From: Chloroflexota bacterium
Lineage (GTDB): Bacteria > Chloroflexota > UBA11872 > VXOZ01
Assembly (NCBI GenBank): GCA_022824225.1
Contig: JAJEAH010000067.1
Location: 1-64,000 of the forward strand
DNA: 64,000 nucleotides
Direction of reading: 5' to 3'
Notes under the pieces: generated by a model
Seen by the model: only the letters and a program-made list of their open reading frames with translations
Database searches by the model: none
Told to the model about the DNA's origin: nothing
In this document: positions 37,015 through 45,939 of the stretch, piece by piece
Layout: every line of letters begins with the position of its first letter
How positions within the stretch are numbered: position 1 is the first letter of the stretch
Position numbers and translations under genes: made by a program

Positions 37015-38865
37015 TCAAGTGGCGCTCCTAGCCGAATCGAAATAGAAGCGGGTCAGCTTGTCTGCGATGGGCGCTGCAAACTCGGAGCCTTCGCCGGCAT
37101 CGTAGAGCACAACCGCAAATGCGATTCTGGGCTCTTCATACGGCGCAAATCCAGTGAAGAGCGCGTGGGTAGGCAGGAAGCCTCCCTCGTCGAGCGGGCC
37201 GGGGAATTCCGCCGTACCGGTCTTGCCGGCAATACCATACGGGTTTGCGGAGATTCTGATTGCCGTTCCGCGCGCCACCACATCGCGCATCGCCCTGCGA
37301 ATTACCGCCAGCACATCGGCAGAAAACGGCAAATGGCGCGCCACCTGTGATTGCATAGGCCGCACCTGCCTGCCGTCAGCACCCCGTATCTCAGCGGCAA
37401 GCTTAGGATACATTAGCTTACCGCCATTTGCAATGGCCGCGGACAGGTTGGCGAGCTGCAGCGGCGTGCATAGTACGTCGCCCTGGCCGATTGCCGTATT
37501 GTAGGAATCTCCCTGGAACCACTGCTCCTGCTTCACCCGCAATTTGCGTTCGGGCGTAGGCATGAGGCCCTCCTGTTCGCCCGGCAGGTCGATGCCAGTG
37601 GGCTGACCGAACCCGCAGGCCGTGGCGGCGCGGGCCAACGCTTCGGGCCCAATCCCATCGAAATCCGCATACGGATTGCCGCCAACCAAGCTGTAGAAGA
37701 AAACGTCGCACGAGTTGACCAGGGCCTCATAAATGTTTTGAAAGCCGTGACCGCTGCGCTTCCAACAGCCGAACTCCCAGCCGCCCGCCAGCACGAGTGA
37801 GCCATGGCACTCAAAGCCTAACTCCATGTCCATGCCGCTGTTTTCCAGCCATTCGCCCATGCTCACGAGCTTGAAGGTGGACGCCGGCGGATAGAGACCG
37901 CCAATCGCGTGATTCACTAGGGGACGGGAGGGATCGTTTGCCAGTCTGGCGTAGTCTTGGTCCGAAATCGAGCGAGCGAACAGGTTATTGTCGAAGCCGG
38001 GCAAGCTCACGAGGGCAAGCACGGCGCCGGTGTGCACGTCTAGCACCGCCGCCGCGCCGGAAGGCGCCCCCGAGTCGTCGAGTCCGTCTTGCAGCATGTC
38101 CGTTACCGCTGCTTGGAGATCCAGATCCAACCCCAATACCAGGTTGTTCCCGGGCTGAGACGGCGTCTCGTGCAGCACGCGAATCGTCCTGCCGTAGGCG
38201 TTTACCTCCACGTTGCGCTTGCCCTTGAGGCCTTGCAGGTCAGCCTCATACACGGACTCGATGCCGGCGATTCCCACGTGGTCGTCTCGCTCATAGCCCC
38301 GGTTCAGGTAGAACTCACTGCGCTCGTGGGGAATGGGCCCGACGTAACCCAAGAAGTGGCCGTTGCTGTTGCCGGTGGCGTACTCGCGGATCGGCCGGCT
38401 CTCCGCCGTGATGCCGGGCAGCCGAGCGTTCTCTTCTTCGATTACCATGGCGATGTGCCGCGGCACGTCCCGTTTGACAACGGTCGGCAGGTAGGGGTTC
38501 TGCAGACCTGCCGCGAGATGCTCCATTATCGCAGTCGAAGGAACATCGAGCAGCGCGGCCAAGCGTTGACTCACGCTCTCCATTTCGTCGCGAGGCAAAT
38601 CGATCATGCGGGCAACGACGCTGAAGCTGGGGACATTGATGGCTACTCGCTGGTTGTTGCGGTCGTAGATGACGCCGCGCAGAGGTTTGATGGATAGAAT
38701 TCGCAGGCTGTTGTCTTCCGCCTGGTCCCGCAACTCAGGGCCGCGCACGATCTGGATGTACCAAAGTCGCGCCACCAGGGCGCAGAACGCGAGGAGCAAG
38801 ACCAGGCGCATCAGATAGAAACGAATGGCCTCCCGCCGGGTCAGCCGGCGCTTTTCCTCAGCCAT
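37015..38865 (-). CDS. mrdA: Penicillin-binding protein 2 (peptidoglycan transpeptidase)
   Basis: 616 aa from the ATG at 38865, which overlaps the mreD stop by one base (TAATG) with GAGGCGG upstream; a much longer in-frame extension inside mreD is rejected. One N-terminal transmembrane helix (about 15-37), a dimerisation/pedestal domain, then transpeptidase motifs: PPASTFKL (active Ser near 328), SCD (the SxD form usual in PBP2) and AGKTGTAE near 547. It works with RodA in sidewall synthesis. Confidence 0.95.
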   Translation of the reverse strand: MAEEKRRLTRREAIRFYLMRLVLLLAFCALVARLWYIQIVRGPELRDQAEDNSLRILSIKPLRGVIYDRNNQRVAINVPSFSVVARMIDLPRDEMESVSQRLAALLDVPSTAIMEHLAAGLQNPYLPTVVKRDVPRHIAMVIEEENARLPGITAESRPIREYATGNSNGHFLGYVGPIPHERSEFYLNRGYERDDHVGIAGIESVYEADLQGLKGKRNVEVNAYGRTIRVLHETPSQPGNNLVLGLDLDLQAAVTDMLQDGLDDSGAPSGAAAVLDVHTGAVLALVSLPGFDNNLFARSISDQDYARLANDPSRPLVNHAIGGLYPPASTFKLVSMGEWLENSGMDMELGFECHGSLVLAGGWEFGCWKRSGHGFQNIYEALVNSCDVFFYSLVGGNPYADFDGIGPEALARAATACGFGQPTGIDLPGEQEGLMPTPERKLRVKQEQWFQGDSYNTAIGQGDVLCTPLQLANLSAAIANGGKLMYPKLAAEIRGADGRQVRPMQSQVARHLPFSADVLAVIRRAMRDVVARGTAIRISANPYGIAGKTGTAEFPGPLDEGGFLPTHALFTGFAPYEEPRIAFAVVLYDAGEGSEFAAPIADKLTRFYFDSARSAT

Positions 38866-39380
38866 TACCGCCTCCTCGTCCGCAATTCCCCAGTGGCCAC
38901 CTCCAGCAGGCGAAAGCCGGCCAAAACGACCAGAGGCGCGAAGAGAGCATTGAGAAGCGCTGTGGGCAGCGCAACGTGCAAGAGCATGTTGCCGAATGAA
39001 AACGCCGAGTCGAACGTGATGAGCAACGCGCCCAGCAGCAGGAAGTAGACCAATGCCACCCATAGGGTCGTAATCGCGGCCAGGATGACGCGGTTCGGCT
39101 GTACGACGGCGATAGCAAAACCACCCACGCATCCCGCGACGGCCAACGCCAAGGCGCTCAAGCCCCAGTGAGCATTGGAGAAGGCGTCCAGGAAAAGACC
39201 GCCGACGAAACCCCAGCTTGCGCCTCCCGCCGGACCGTGCCACAACGCCAGGAGAGTCACGACGTGCAGCATAGGCAACCACACCACGCCAAACAACGGG
39301 AAGTGCCACACGGCAGTCGACTGCGCCAGGGCAGCCAAGGCCATCAAGCAGAGGACGGTTGGGCGAGACACGTCATTCAT
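38865..39380 (-). CDS. mreD: Rod shape-determining protein MreD
   Basis: 171 aa, five or six hydrophobic segments, with the MreD-like GFVGGLFLDAFSNAHWGLSAL near residues 57-76. Its ATG overlaps the mreC stop (ATGA) and its stop overlaps the PBP2 start. It is an integral membrane component of the elongasome. Confidence 0.9.
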   Translation of the reverse strand: MNDVSRPTVLCLMALAALAQSTAVWHFPLFGVVWLPMLHVVTLLALWHGPAGGASWGFVGGLFLDAFSNAHWGLSALALAVAGCVGGFAIAVVQPNRVILAAITTLWVALVYFLLLGALLITFDSAFSFGNMLLHVALPTALLNALFAPLVVLAGFRLLEVATGELRTRRR

Positions 39381-40243
39381 AGCTCAATCCCCGAGAAATC
39401 ACGCTCCTCGAGTGGCAGCGGCACGAAGTTTGCCACCACCAAGACATGCTCCAATTGCGAAAAGTCCACGAGCGGCTCGATGTCGGCAGACTGGAAGACC
39501 TCGAAGTCGTCCTGTTGCACGTTCGCGATTCTTCCCAGCACGAAGTCTTGCGGCAAGCCGCCCCCAACACCGCTGGTAACTACCACGTCGCGCTCGTTGA
39601 GTTCTTCCGTCTGCAGGACGAAGCGCATCTTGAGGCTGCCGTCGGGAGAGCCGTACACGACGCCGAATGTCCGGCGCACACCGCCCTGGACAACGGCGTT
39701 CACTGCGCTGGAAGGGCTGGTAATGAGTTGCACCATCGACGATTGCGAGGTGACCCTCGTCAATCTGCCTACCACGCCGAGGGGCGTTACCACCACCATG
39801 CCTTCTTCCAGGCCGTTGTTCCGGCCTACGTCGATTATGATGGCGTCGATGAGGTTCGTCGCGTCGCGGCCGATCACTTGCGCGGCTACGAAGCGCCACT
39901 CGGTATTGGTGCGGACATAGCCCAGTTGCTCGCGCAGCGTGCGGTTCTCGATTTCCGCGCCGCGCAAGCTAATGACCTCTTGATAGAGATTCTCTACATC
40001 GCGACGCAGCGCGGCGTTTTCCTGGCGCAGGTCTCTCGTTTCCTGAAAAGACCCCAAGACGTAGGCTGCCGCTCCGGTTGTTGAATCGAGGACGCGCTGC
40101 ACCGGTACCGCGACGAATGCCACAGCGTTTTCAACAGGTCGTAGCCAGCCTTGGCGCGAGAGGAATACGAGCAAGAGGGCAGCGACGATAAGGAGGGCAA
40201 GCCTCACGGCTAAGGCTTGAGGACGGACGTTGAAGTCACGCAT
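39377..40243 (-). CDS. mreC: Rod shape-determining protein MreC
   Basis: 288 aa. An N-terminal membrane anchor (about 13-30) is followed by a coiled-coil (ETRDLRQENAALRRDVENLYQ region, about 68-100) and the periplasmic beta domain with VIGRDATN and the VTPLGVVGRLTRV segment. It bridges MreB to PBP2. Typical length. Confidence 0.95.
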   Translation of the reverse strand: MRDFNVRPQALAVRLALLIVAALLLVFLSRQGWLRPVENAVAFVAVPVQRVLDSTTGAAAYVLGSFQETRDLRQENAALRRDVENLYQEVISLRGAEIENRTLREQLGYVRTNTEWRFVAAQVIGRDATNLIDAIIIDVGRNNGLEEGMVVVTPLGVVGRLTRVTSQSSMVQLITSPSSAVNAVVQGGVRRTFGVVYGSPDGSLKMRFVLQTEELNERDVVVTSGVGGGLPQDFVLGRIANVQQDDFEVFQSADIEPLVDFSQLEHVLVVANFVPLPLEERDFSGIEL

Positions 40244-40266
40244 GTCTCTTCAGCCGGTACCCAAAC

Positions 40267-41361
40267 TCAAGTGGGCGCGCTCTCATACTCGCGAGAGTCA
40301 GAGACAAAGAGCTTCTGATAGAAGTCAATGTCGTTCAGGCACTCCCCGGTGCCCAACGCGACACAAGTGAGGGCGTTTTCCGCCACGATGACGGGAACCA
40401 TGGTCTCTTCGGAAATGCGCTTGTCTACGCCTTTGAGGAATGCCCCGCCGCCGGTCAAAACAATGCCGCGGTCCACGATGTCGCTTAGCAGTTCAGGCGG
40501 AGTCTCTTCCACGGAGATCTTCACGGCTTCGATTATGTCGTGTACGGGGCCTTCGATAGCTTCCCGGATTTCCGATTGGGTCACCACAACGGTCTTGGGT
40601 AGCCCCGAGAGCATGTCCCTGCCCCGCATGTCGAACGTCACATCTTGTTCGTCCGGCAAGGCGTAGGCCGCGCCAACCGCCATTTTCGTCTTCTCAGCGG
40701 TACGTTCGCCAATGAGCAGGTCATACGCCTGGCGGGCATAGTCGCTGAGGGTTTGGTCGATCTCATCGCCGGCAATACGCACGGAGCGTCTGACCACGAT
40801 GCCGCCCAGGGAGATTACGGCGACCTCGGTGGTGCCGCCGCCGATGTCCACAATCATGTTGCCGGCCGGTTCGTCCACCGGCAAGCCGGCCCCAATGGCC
40901 GCCGCCATTGGCTCCTCGATCAGGTAGGCTTCCCGGGCTCCCGCGTTGATAGCCGCGTCCTGAACCGCGCGCTTTTCCACCTCGGTCACGCCACTGGGGA
41001 TTCCCACAATCACGCGTGGGCGCGGCACCAACTGCACCGAAGTGTGGACGCGGTTTATGACATAGCGCAGCATGGTCTCTACCGTCTCAAAGTCCGCGAT
41101 GACACCGTCTTTGAGGGGACGCACCGCAACGATATTGGACGGCGTGCGTCCTACCATGCGTTTTGCTTCCGCACCCACGGCGAGCACCCGCTTCGTCCGC
41201 AAGTCCATGGCGACAACCGATGGTTCTGAAACCACGACGCCTTTGTCGCGCGCATACACGAGCAGATTGGCAGTACCCAGGTCTATCCCCAGGTCCTGTG
41301 AGAACAGACCGAGAAACGAGCTAAAGGGACCGAGAATACTGGAGCGCCAGGAAGAAGACAT
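40267..41361 (-). CDS. mreB: Rod shape-determining actin homologue MreB
   Basis: 364 aa. ASKHA motifs: phosphate-1 LGIDLGTANLLVY near residue 25, phosphate-2 MIVDIGGGTTEVAVI near 170, adenosine motif VLTGGGAFLKG near 300. The N terminus is about 15 residues longer than E. coli MreB, with a hydrophobic LGPFSSFLGLF segment that may serve as a membrane-binding helix. First gene of the elongasome operon mreBCD-mrdA-rodA. A TGGTAGAAT -10-like box on the minus strand (41474-41482) is the only promoter candidate I see. Confidence 0.97.
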   Translation of the reverse strand: MSSSWRSSILGPFSSFLGLFSQDLGIDLGTANLLVYARDKGVVVSEPSVVAMDLRTKRVLAVGAEAKRMVGRTPSNIVAVRPLKDGVIADFETVETMLRYVINRVHTSVQLVPRPRVIVGIPSGVTEVEKRAVQDAAINAGAREAYLIEEPMAAAIGAGLPVDEPAGNMIVDIGGGTTEVAVISLGGIVVRRSVRIAGDEIDQTLSDYARQAYDLLIGERTAEKTKMAVGAAYALPDEQDVTFDMRGRDMLSGLPKTVVVTQSEIREAIEGPVHDIIEAVKISVEETPPELLSDIVDRGIVLTGGGAFLKGVDKRISEETMVPVIVAENALTCVALGTGECLNDIDFYQKLFVSDSREYESAPT

Positions 41362-41582
41362 CTCTCACCCCACGAAAAGTCGAGCTCTTGGGGAGCTACA
41401 GCGGAACGAGGAGGAACGGCCCTCGCCAGCAACCATACCGCCTTGGTAGTTCAGGTCGCAACAGGCCTAAATCATTCTACCACACAAGTGGCTGGCAAGC
41501 ACACGCAAGAGTGCAGTGGCGATGGGTAGTCTTGGGCTTGGATTGGTAAGAGGCAGGACGTGTGATCGACTCTTGGTCTGAA

Positions 41583-41778
41583 CCAACTCTAGACTGTCCC
41601 TGCGTGTTTGCCGGTGCCCAACTGTCAATGAGTTGGGGCCAATTCCCAACTGCCTTGGGACTTGAGCCATTTCCCATCTGCCTCGGGGCTTGGGCCAATT
41701 CCCAACTGCCTCGGGGCTTGGGCCAATTCCCGATTGTCCTTGAGTCTAGACCACTCCCCATCTGTCATTCTGAGGAGT
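41583..41778. repeat. 28-bp tandem array next to mreB
   Basis: Seven contiguous units of 28 bp start at 41583, 41611, 41639, 41667, 41695, 41723 and 41751. The middle ones read CCAATTCCCAACTGCC then TCGGGGCTTGGG; outer ones are more diverged. The last unit runs into the GTCATTCTGAGG end of the composite element, so the array abuts it without a gap. Confidence 0.85.
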
Positions 41779-42076
41779 GCAGCGACGAAGAATCTAGTGT
41801 GCGGCGAACCCTAGATTCCTCGCTCCGCTCGGAATGACATAGGGGGTGCTGCGTTCGGCATGGCGTGGGCACGTGCTGCGTTCGGCATGGCGTGGGCGCG
41901 TGCAGCGTTCGGCGTGGTGTGGGCGCGTGCAGCGTTCGGCGTGGCATGGCTGTGCGTTCCCTGTCTCTTGTCATTCCGAGCGCAGCGAGGAATCTAGCGC
42001 CCCCCTCCCGCAACGTGCCGCCCGCTTGGCGCGGCTCCTTAGATTCCTCACTGCGCTGCGCTCCGTTCGGAATGAC
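41764..42076. repeat. Composite repeat element, copy 2
   Basis: GTCATTCTGAGGAG at 41764 opens a hairpin that closes with CGGAATGACAT at 41840. Then come four 27-bp units (41842-41948) and a second hairpin from GTCATTCCGAGCG (41970) to CGGAATGAC (42076). Read in reverse complement it matches copy 1 (1-404) base for base over long stretches, including the 20-bp joint between hairpin and array. Copy 1 has five array units and copy 2 four, so unit number varies. Confidence 0.9.
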
Positions 42077-42507
42077 ATTCGATACACCCTTCGCGCTACC
42101 TCTTCACCCTCCCCCGTCTCCCCGCCTTCTACAACATACAAATGACATTATTGCCGACGGAGCGACACTGCCGCCATCGGAGCGACACTTGCCGTGCTCG
42201 AAATGACGCTGAACTCTGCGTGACTTGGCCGTCTTTGGTTTGGCTTGAACACTGCCGGCGTAGACGTCAAGAACGTCCCCCAAATTTCCGAATTCAGGCG
42301 CTCCCCGCAGGTAAATCGGGGAGAGCGGGGACCCCACCGACTCGTGATAGGCGTGGGCGCTTCCGCGATGACACAGGTTGCAGCAACGAGAGCCGCGAAT
42401 TATGGCGCCAGTTAGGTGGCGGCCCCCCTGTGGTACACTATTCCACGCCCAAAACGGGCCATTCCAGATCAGTCCTCTGACAGTCTTACGTAGCAAGGAG
42501 CTTGAGG

Positions 42508-42888
42508 ATGCGTGTTGATCGACTCTACAGTCCCAAAGGACCTCGCCCCGCGGGGACGTATTCCCAGGCGGTGCGCGCCGGCAACCTGCTGTTCATCGCC
42601 GGACAGGGCCCGCTCGATCCCCAGACCGGTGAAATCACGGGCGAGACTCTTGCCGAGCAGTGCCAACTCACGCTGCAGAACATCCAGAACATCGTGGAGG
42701 GCCACGGCGGCGACATCCGTAACGTGGTGAAGGTGAATGTCTACCTCGCCGACATAAACGATTTTTCTGAGATGGACAAGGTGTACAAGACATTCTTCGG
42801 CGAGTATCCGCCCGCGCGCACAACGGTTGGCGTGCAGATGAACGACATTCTGGTGGAGATCGAGGCGACGGCGGTTCTTGCCGACTAG
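42508..42888 (+). CDS. ridA: RidA/YjgF family protein (enamine/imine deaminase)
   Basis: 126 aa from ATG 42508 with AAGGAG 7 bp upstream. Conserved YSQAVRAGNLLFIAGQ near residue 20, NVVKVNVYLADI near 72 and PPARTTVGV near 100, with the substrate-binding Arg. RidA hydrolyses reactive enamines such as 2-aminoacrylate. The C terminus ends in IEATAVLAD, typical of the family. Confidence 0.95.
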   Translation: MRVDRLYSPKGPRPAGTYSQAVRAGNLLFIAGQGPLDPQTGEITGETLAEQCQLTLQNIQNIVEGHGGDIRNVVKVNVYLADINDFSEMDKVYKTFFGEYPPARTTVGVQMNDILVEIEATAVLAD

Positions 42889-42903
42889 GCGCGGCCGGGG
42901 CCG

Positions 42904-43743
42904 CTACGCAGAATCGGCCCGCCGGAGTTTGGCCATAGTTTCTCGGTAACGGCGCGCCATTTCCGGGCCCTGCTGCCGCAGGTATTCGCGCTCGGCGGCG
43001 CGGGCCGCGGCTGTAGACGCCGCCGCAGGGATTTCCACCCGCGCCAGCGTAATCCTATCGTAGCCGCGTTGATACGCCGCTATTTCGCCTTTGTTCACTA
43101 TGAGGTTCTGGCCCACGTTTGCTTGGACGATAGGCACGCCGTTTTCCCGCGCGCGGGCTACCACGGCTTGGTTCTGGGCCTTGCTCCGGTTGCCGAACGT
43201 GGGTATGTACAGCACTTGCGCTCCGTCCAGCACGATGGCGCGGGCAATCAGCGGGTTCCAACGGTCGTTGCAGATGAGCATTCCGGCGCGGCCAAAGGGC
43301 GTATCGAACGCGCGCAGTTTCTTGCCAATCCGATTGAAGTGCCACGACGGATGCGTGCCTTCAGCGAACTGGCTCTTCCGGTACGTACCGCAAAGTTCAC
43401 CGGTGTGGTCGATGAAGACGACCGTATTGTAGATCTCAGCGTCCACAAGCTCCGCGAACCCGAAGCACAGGCAGACCTCGAGAGACTTCGCGAGGTCGCG
43501 AAAGCGCCGGACGTACGGGCCATCCAACGGCTCGGCAATGGCCAACATGTCGTCAGCCGTGCGCCGGCCCTCGATGACGTCGTAGACGACGTAGCCTTCC
43601 AGCGCGCCTTCGACGGTGACGATGACATCAGGCCCCAGGGCGGCCGCTTGGCGTATCAGTGACTCCATCTTGTCCGCGTTGGCGGGTTTTTGCCACTTTT
43701 GCGGCAGCATCGAGATTGCCGCCGCTTCGACCGTCGTAAACAC
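42904..43743 (-). CDS. Carbon-nitrogen hydrolase (nitrilase superfamily)
   Basis: 279 aa from a GTG start. The Glu-Lys-Cys triad is visible: Glu in VTVEGALEGY near residue 45, Lys in YRKSQFAEGTHPSWHF near 122, Cys in MLICNDRWNP near 158. The superfamily hydrolyses nitriles, amides or carbamoyl compounds. The Arg/Ala-rich C terminus is an extension. It is convergent with ridA, with a short GC palindrome (42891-42904) between the stops. Confidence 0.88.
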   Translation of the reverse strand: MFTTVEAAAISMLPQKWQKPANADKMESLIRQAAALGPDVIVTVEGALEGYVVYDVIEGRRTADDMLAIAEPLDGPYVRRFRDLAKSLEVCLCFGFAELVDAEIYNTVVFIDHTGELCGTYRKSQFAEGTHPSWHFNRIGKKLRAFDTPFGRAGMLICNDRWNPLIARAIVLDGAQVLYIPTFGNRSKAQNQAVVARARENGVPIVQANVGQNLIVNKGEIAAYQRGYDRITLARVEIPAAASTAAARAAEREYLRQQGPEMARRYRETMAKLRRADSA

Positions 43744-43799
43744 GGGGAGTCTCTCTTTCGGCTCTTGGCAAAAGCGCCGCAGGGCAAACGGGACCAGGA

Positions 43800-45281
43800 T
43801 TAGGCGAGTTCGGCAACCGCGCCGGTGAATGCGTCAATAGCCTTGGACATGCGTGAGAGCGATCGCTCCCGACCCAGCGCGACCATGGTCTCGAACAGCG
43901 GCGGCGTGGCCGTCTTGCCGGTTACGGCAACGCGGATGGGCATGAAGAGTTGCCCGGCCTTCCAGCCCAAGTCGGCGGCTAGGCCGCGCAGGCAGGCTTC
44001 GATAGTTGCAAGCTCCCACGAATCCAGGCCCCGGAGTCGCGCAAGGGTTTGCTCCAGCGCACGGAGGGAGTCCGCCGGGGTTTGCTTTTTCGCCACCAGC
44101 AGCCGCGCCTCCGGGGTCACGTCTTCGGCGTAGAAGAAATCGAGCGCTTCCGGCGCTTCCGCCAAGTTCTTGAGGCGCTCCTGTTCGAGTTCCACCGCGC
44201 CGTTCAAGTAATCTCGGTCAATATCCGCCGGATCGACGAGGCCGGCGTCCGCCAGAAACGGGATGCAGCGGTCAGCGAGTTCAGCCACCGGCAGGCCGCG
44301 AATGTAGACGCCGTTCAACCACACGAGCTTCTGCAGCTCGAATACGGCATTCGCCCGGTTGACGCGCTCCAGGCTAAACGCCTCGATCAACTCAGCCAGG
44401 CTGAACACTTCCTGGGTAGTGCCCGGGTTCCAGCCCAGAAAAGCCAGAAAATTCACCACTGCCTCCGGCAAGTAGCCCTGTGAGGCGTAGTCGCCCACCA
44501 GCACCGCACCGGAGCGCTTGCCCAGCTTCGAGCGGTCCGGATTCGTGAGCAAGGGCAGGTGCGCGTACGCCGGCAACGAGAAACCCAAAGCGCGGGCAAT
44601 GGGGATTTGCCGGTGCGTATTATACAGGTGGTCGGCGCCGCGAATGACGTGGGTTATGTCCATATGGCTGTCATCGACTACCGACGCGAAGTTATACGTG
44701 GGCATGCCGTCGGCCTTGACGATGACCAGGTCGTCGAGTTCACTGGCTTCAACCGAAAGGTCGCCGCGCACCAGGTCGGTGAAATCAACTGTGCTCTCGC
44801 TGGGCGAAAGAAAGCGAACGACAAAGGGGTCCCCCGATCGCTCCTTTGCCGCACGTTCGGCGGCGGAGAGGTGGAGACAGGTTTGCGGATAGCGAAACGG
44901 GCGGCGCTGCTTTTGCGCCGCCTTGCGCATGTCGTCGAGTTCCGCCGGTGTGCACCAGCAGCGATACGCCTGTCCCTGCGCCAATAGCTGCTGGACGTGC
45001 CCATCGTAGAGGTCGCGCCGCTGGCTCTGTCGGTAGGGGCCGTAGTCGCCGCCGGCGGCAAAACCCTCGTCCCATTCCAGCCCCAGCCAGCGGAAACTCA
45101 CCAAGACGCCGTCGATGTCCTTTTCGGTCGATCGTTTCGCGTCAGTGTCATCGATGCGAAGGATGAACGTGCCGCCCTGCTGGCGGGCAAAGAGGTAGTT
45201 GTATAGCGCCGTCCGGGCATTGCCGACGTGCAAATTGCCCGTGGGGCTGGGTGCGATGCGGACGCGAACCTTGTTGGCCAT
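43800..45281 (-). CDS. gltX: Glutamyl-tRNA synthetase
   Basis: 493 aa from the ATG at 45281 (MANKVRVRIAPSPTG); an in-frame extension upstream lacks family match. Class I motifs: HIGH-type HVGN near residue 18 and the KMSKS-type loop SKLGKRSGA near 252, in which the usual Ser is Gly but both lysines remain. The GluRS zinc-like region and the C-terminal anticodon domain follow. It charges tRNA-Glu and, if the bacterium lacks GlnRS, possibly tRNA-Gln. A perfect TTGACA on the minus strand at 45418-45423 could be its -35, but the -10 is weak. Confidence 0.96.
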   Translation of the reverse strand: MANKVRVRIAPSPTGNLHVGNARTALYNYLFARQQGGTFILRIDDTDAKRSTEKDIDGVLVSFRWLGLEWDEGFAAGGDYGPYRQSQRRDLYDGHVQQLLAQGQAYRCWCTPAELDDMRKAAQKQRRPFRYPQTCLHLSAAERAAKERSGDPFVVRFLSPSESTVDFTDLVRGDLSVEASELDDLVIVKADGMPTYNFASVVDDSHMDITHVIRGADHLYNTHRQIPIARALGFSLPAYAHLPLLTNPDRSKLGKRSGAVLVGDYASQGYLPEAVVNFLAFLGWNPGTTQEVFSLAELIEAFSLERVNRANAVFELQKLVWLNGVYIRGLPVAELADRCIPFLADAGLVDPADIDRDYLNGAVELEQERLKNLAEAPEALDFFYAEDVTPEARLLVAKKQTPADSLRALEQTLARLRGLDSWELATIEACLRGLAADLGWKAGQLFMPIRVAVTGKTATPPLFETMVALGRERSLSRMSKAIDAFTGAVAELA

Positions 45282-45544
45282 ATTTGTACTCTCACTCCTG
45301 CATGTGGGAGAAACCCGGAAGTGATTGCCGGTCTTGCCAGCGGGCATTCCGGCGCCGCCACTCGGCAAGTTACCTAACGGTAACGCATGGCGCCAATCTC
45401 AAAGCCCACATTGGTATTGTCAAGTCCTCTAGAAACTCAGAGTGCGCCCAGCAATCCTGCCGTGGTCTGCAACGCTTACGCAGTAGGGACATGTGATCGA
45501 GGATTGGCGTCGCGTGCGCGTAGGCCTGTGTGCCGGGAGTGTGG

Positions 45545-45632
45545 CGGAGAGGGTGGGATTCGAACCCACGAGGCGCTGGTGGCGCCTACTCGCTCTCCAG
45601 GCGAGCGCCTTCGTCCACTTGGCTACCTCTCC
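45545..45632 (-). tRNA. tRNA-Ser (GGA)
   Basis: Read on the minus strand: acceptor GGAGAGG pairs with CCTCTCC, long variable arm as expected for serine, anticodon arm CTCGC-CTGGAGA-GCGAG with anticodon GGA (complement of 45596-45598), T arm GTGGGTTCGAATCCCAC, discriminator G. The 3' CCA is encoded (complement of 45542-45544), unlike tRNA-Gly. Confidence 0.97.
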
Positions 45633-45855
45633 ACATTAGTCTGCGACGAACCAACTCCACGGCGAAACTGGGCGCATGCCGCGCCAAAGGCTATCCCAAA
45701 ACCGCCAGCCAGCGCACACTTGTGCCACCGCAGAGTCCTGTTCCAACTCTGAGTCTAGCAGCGTGGCGGCGGGAGCGTCAAAGCCGGCGCTAAGCGGGAT
45801 GGCGACGCCCGGCCTATCGCTTCGCACCAACTGTGCCTATCCGGCCGGCTGTTGG

Positions 45856-45885
45856 TTGACAGCGCGTTCCAACCAAAACTACCAT
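45856..45885 (+). promoter_or_regulatory. Promoter of the MutL-like gene pair
   Basis: Perfect TTGACA at 45856-45861, 18-bp spacer, TACCAT at 45880-45885 (four of six matches), 54 bp upstream of the start. The rest of 45633-45939 shows no gene. Confidence 0.5.
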
Positions 45886-45939
45886 GGCAGTGAACATTAG
45901 ACCGCACGCAAGTAATTCCACACGTTCAAGACCGGGTGC

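Larger units (their letters stand above)
41362..42507. other. Repeat-rich intergenic region, no gene
   Basis: 1.15 kb between divergent mreB and ridA. It holds a 28-bp tandem array (41583-41778), the second composite repeat element (41764-42076), a C/T-rich stretch (42080-42130), fragments of the GCGACACT/AATGAC motif family (42150-42210), a small hairpin CTCCCCG/CGGGGAG (42301-42323), and a TACACT box (42434-42439) about 70 bp before ridA. Open frames here are short or result from the array periodicity. Confidence 0.75.

Noticed and set aside
37015-39309. 764-codon version of the PBP2 gene
   Set aside because: The extra 148 codons lie inside mreD in another frame; the ATG at 38865 overlaps the mreD stop with a good ribosome binding site.
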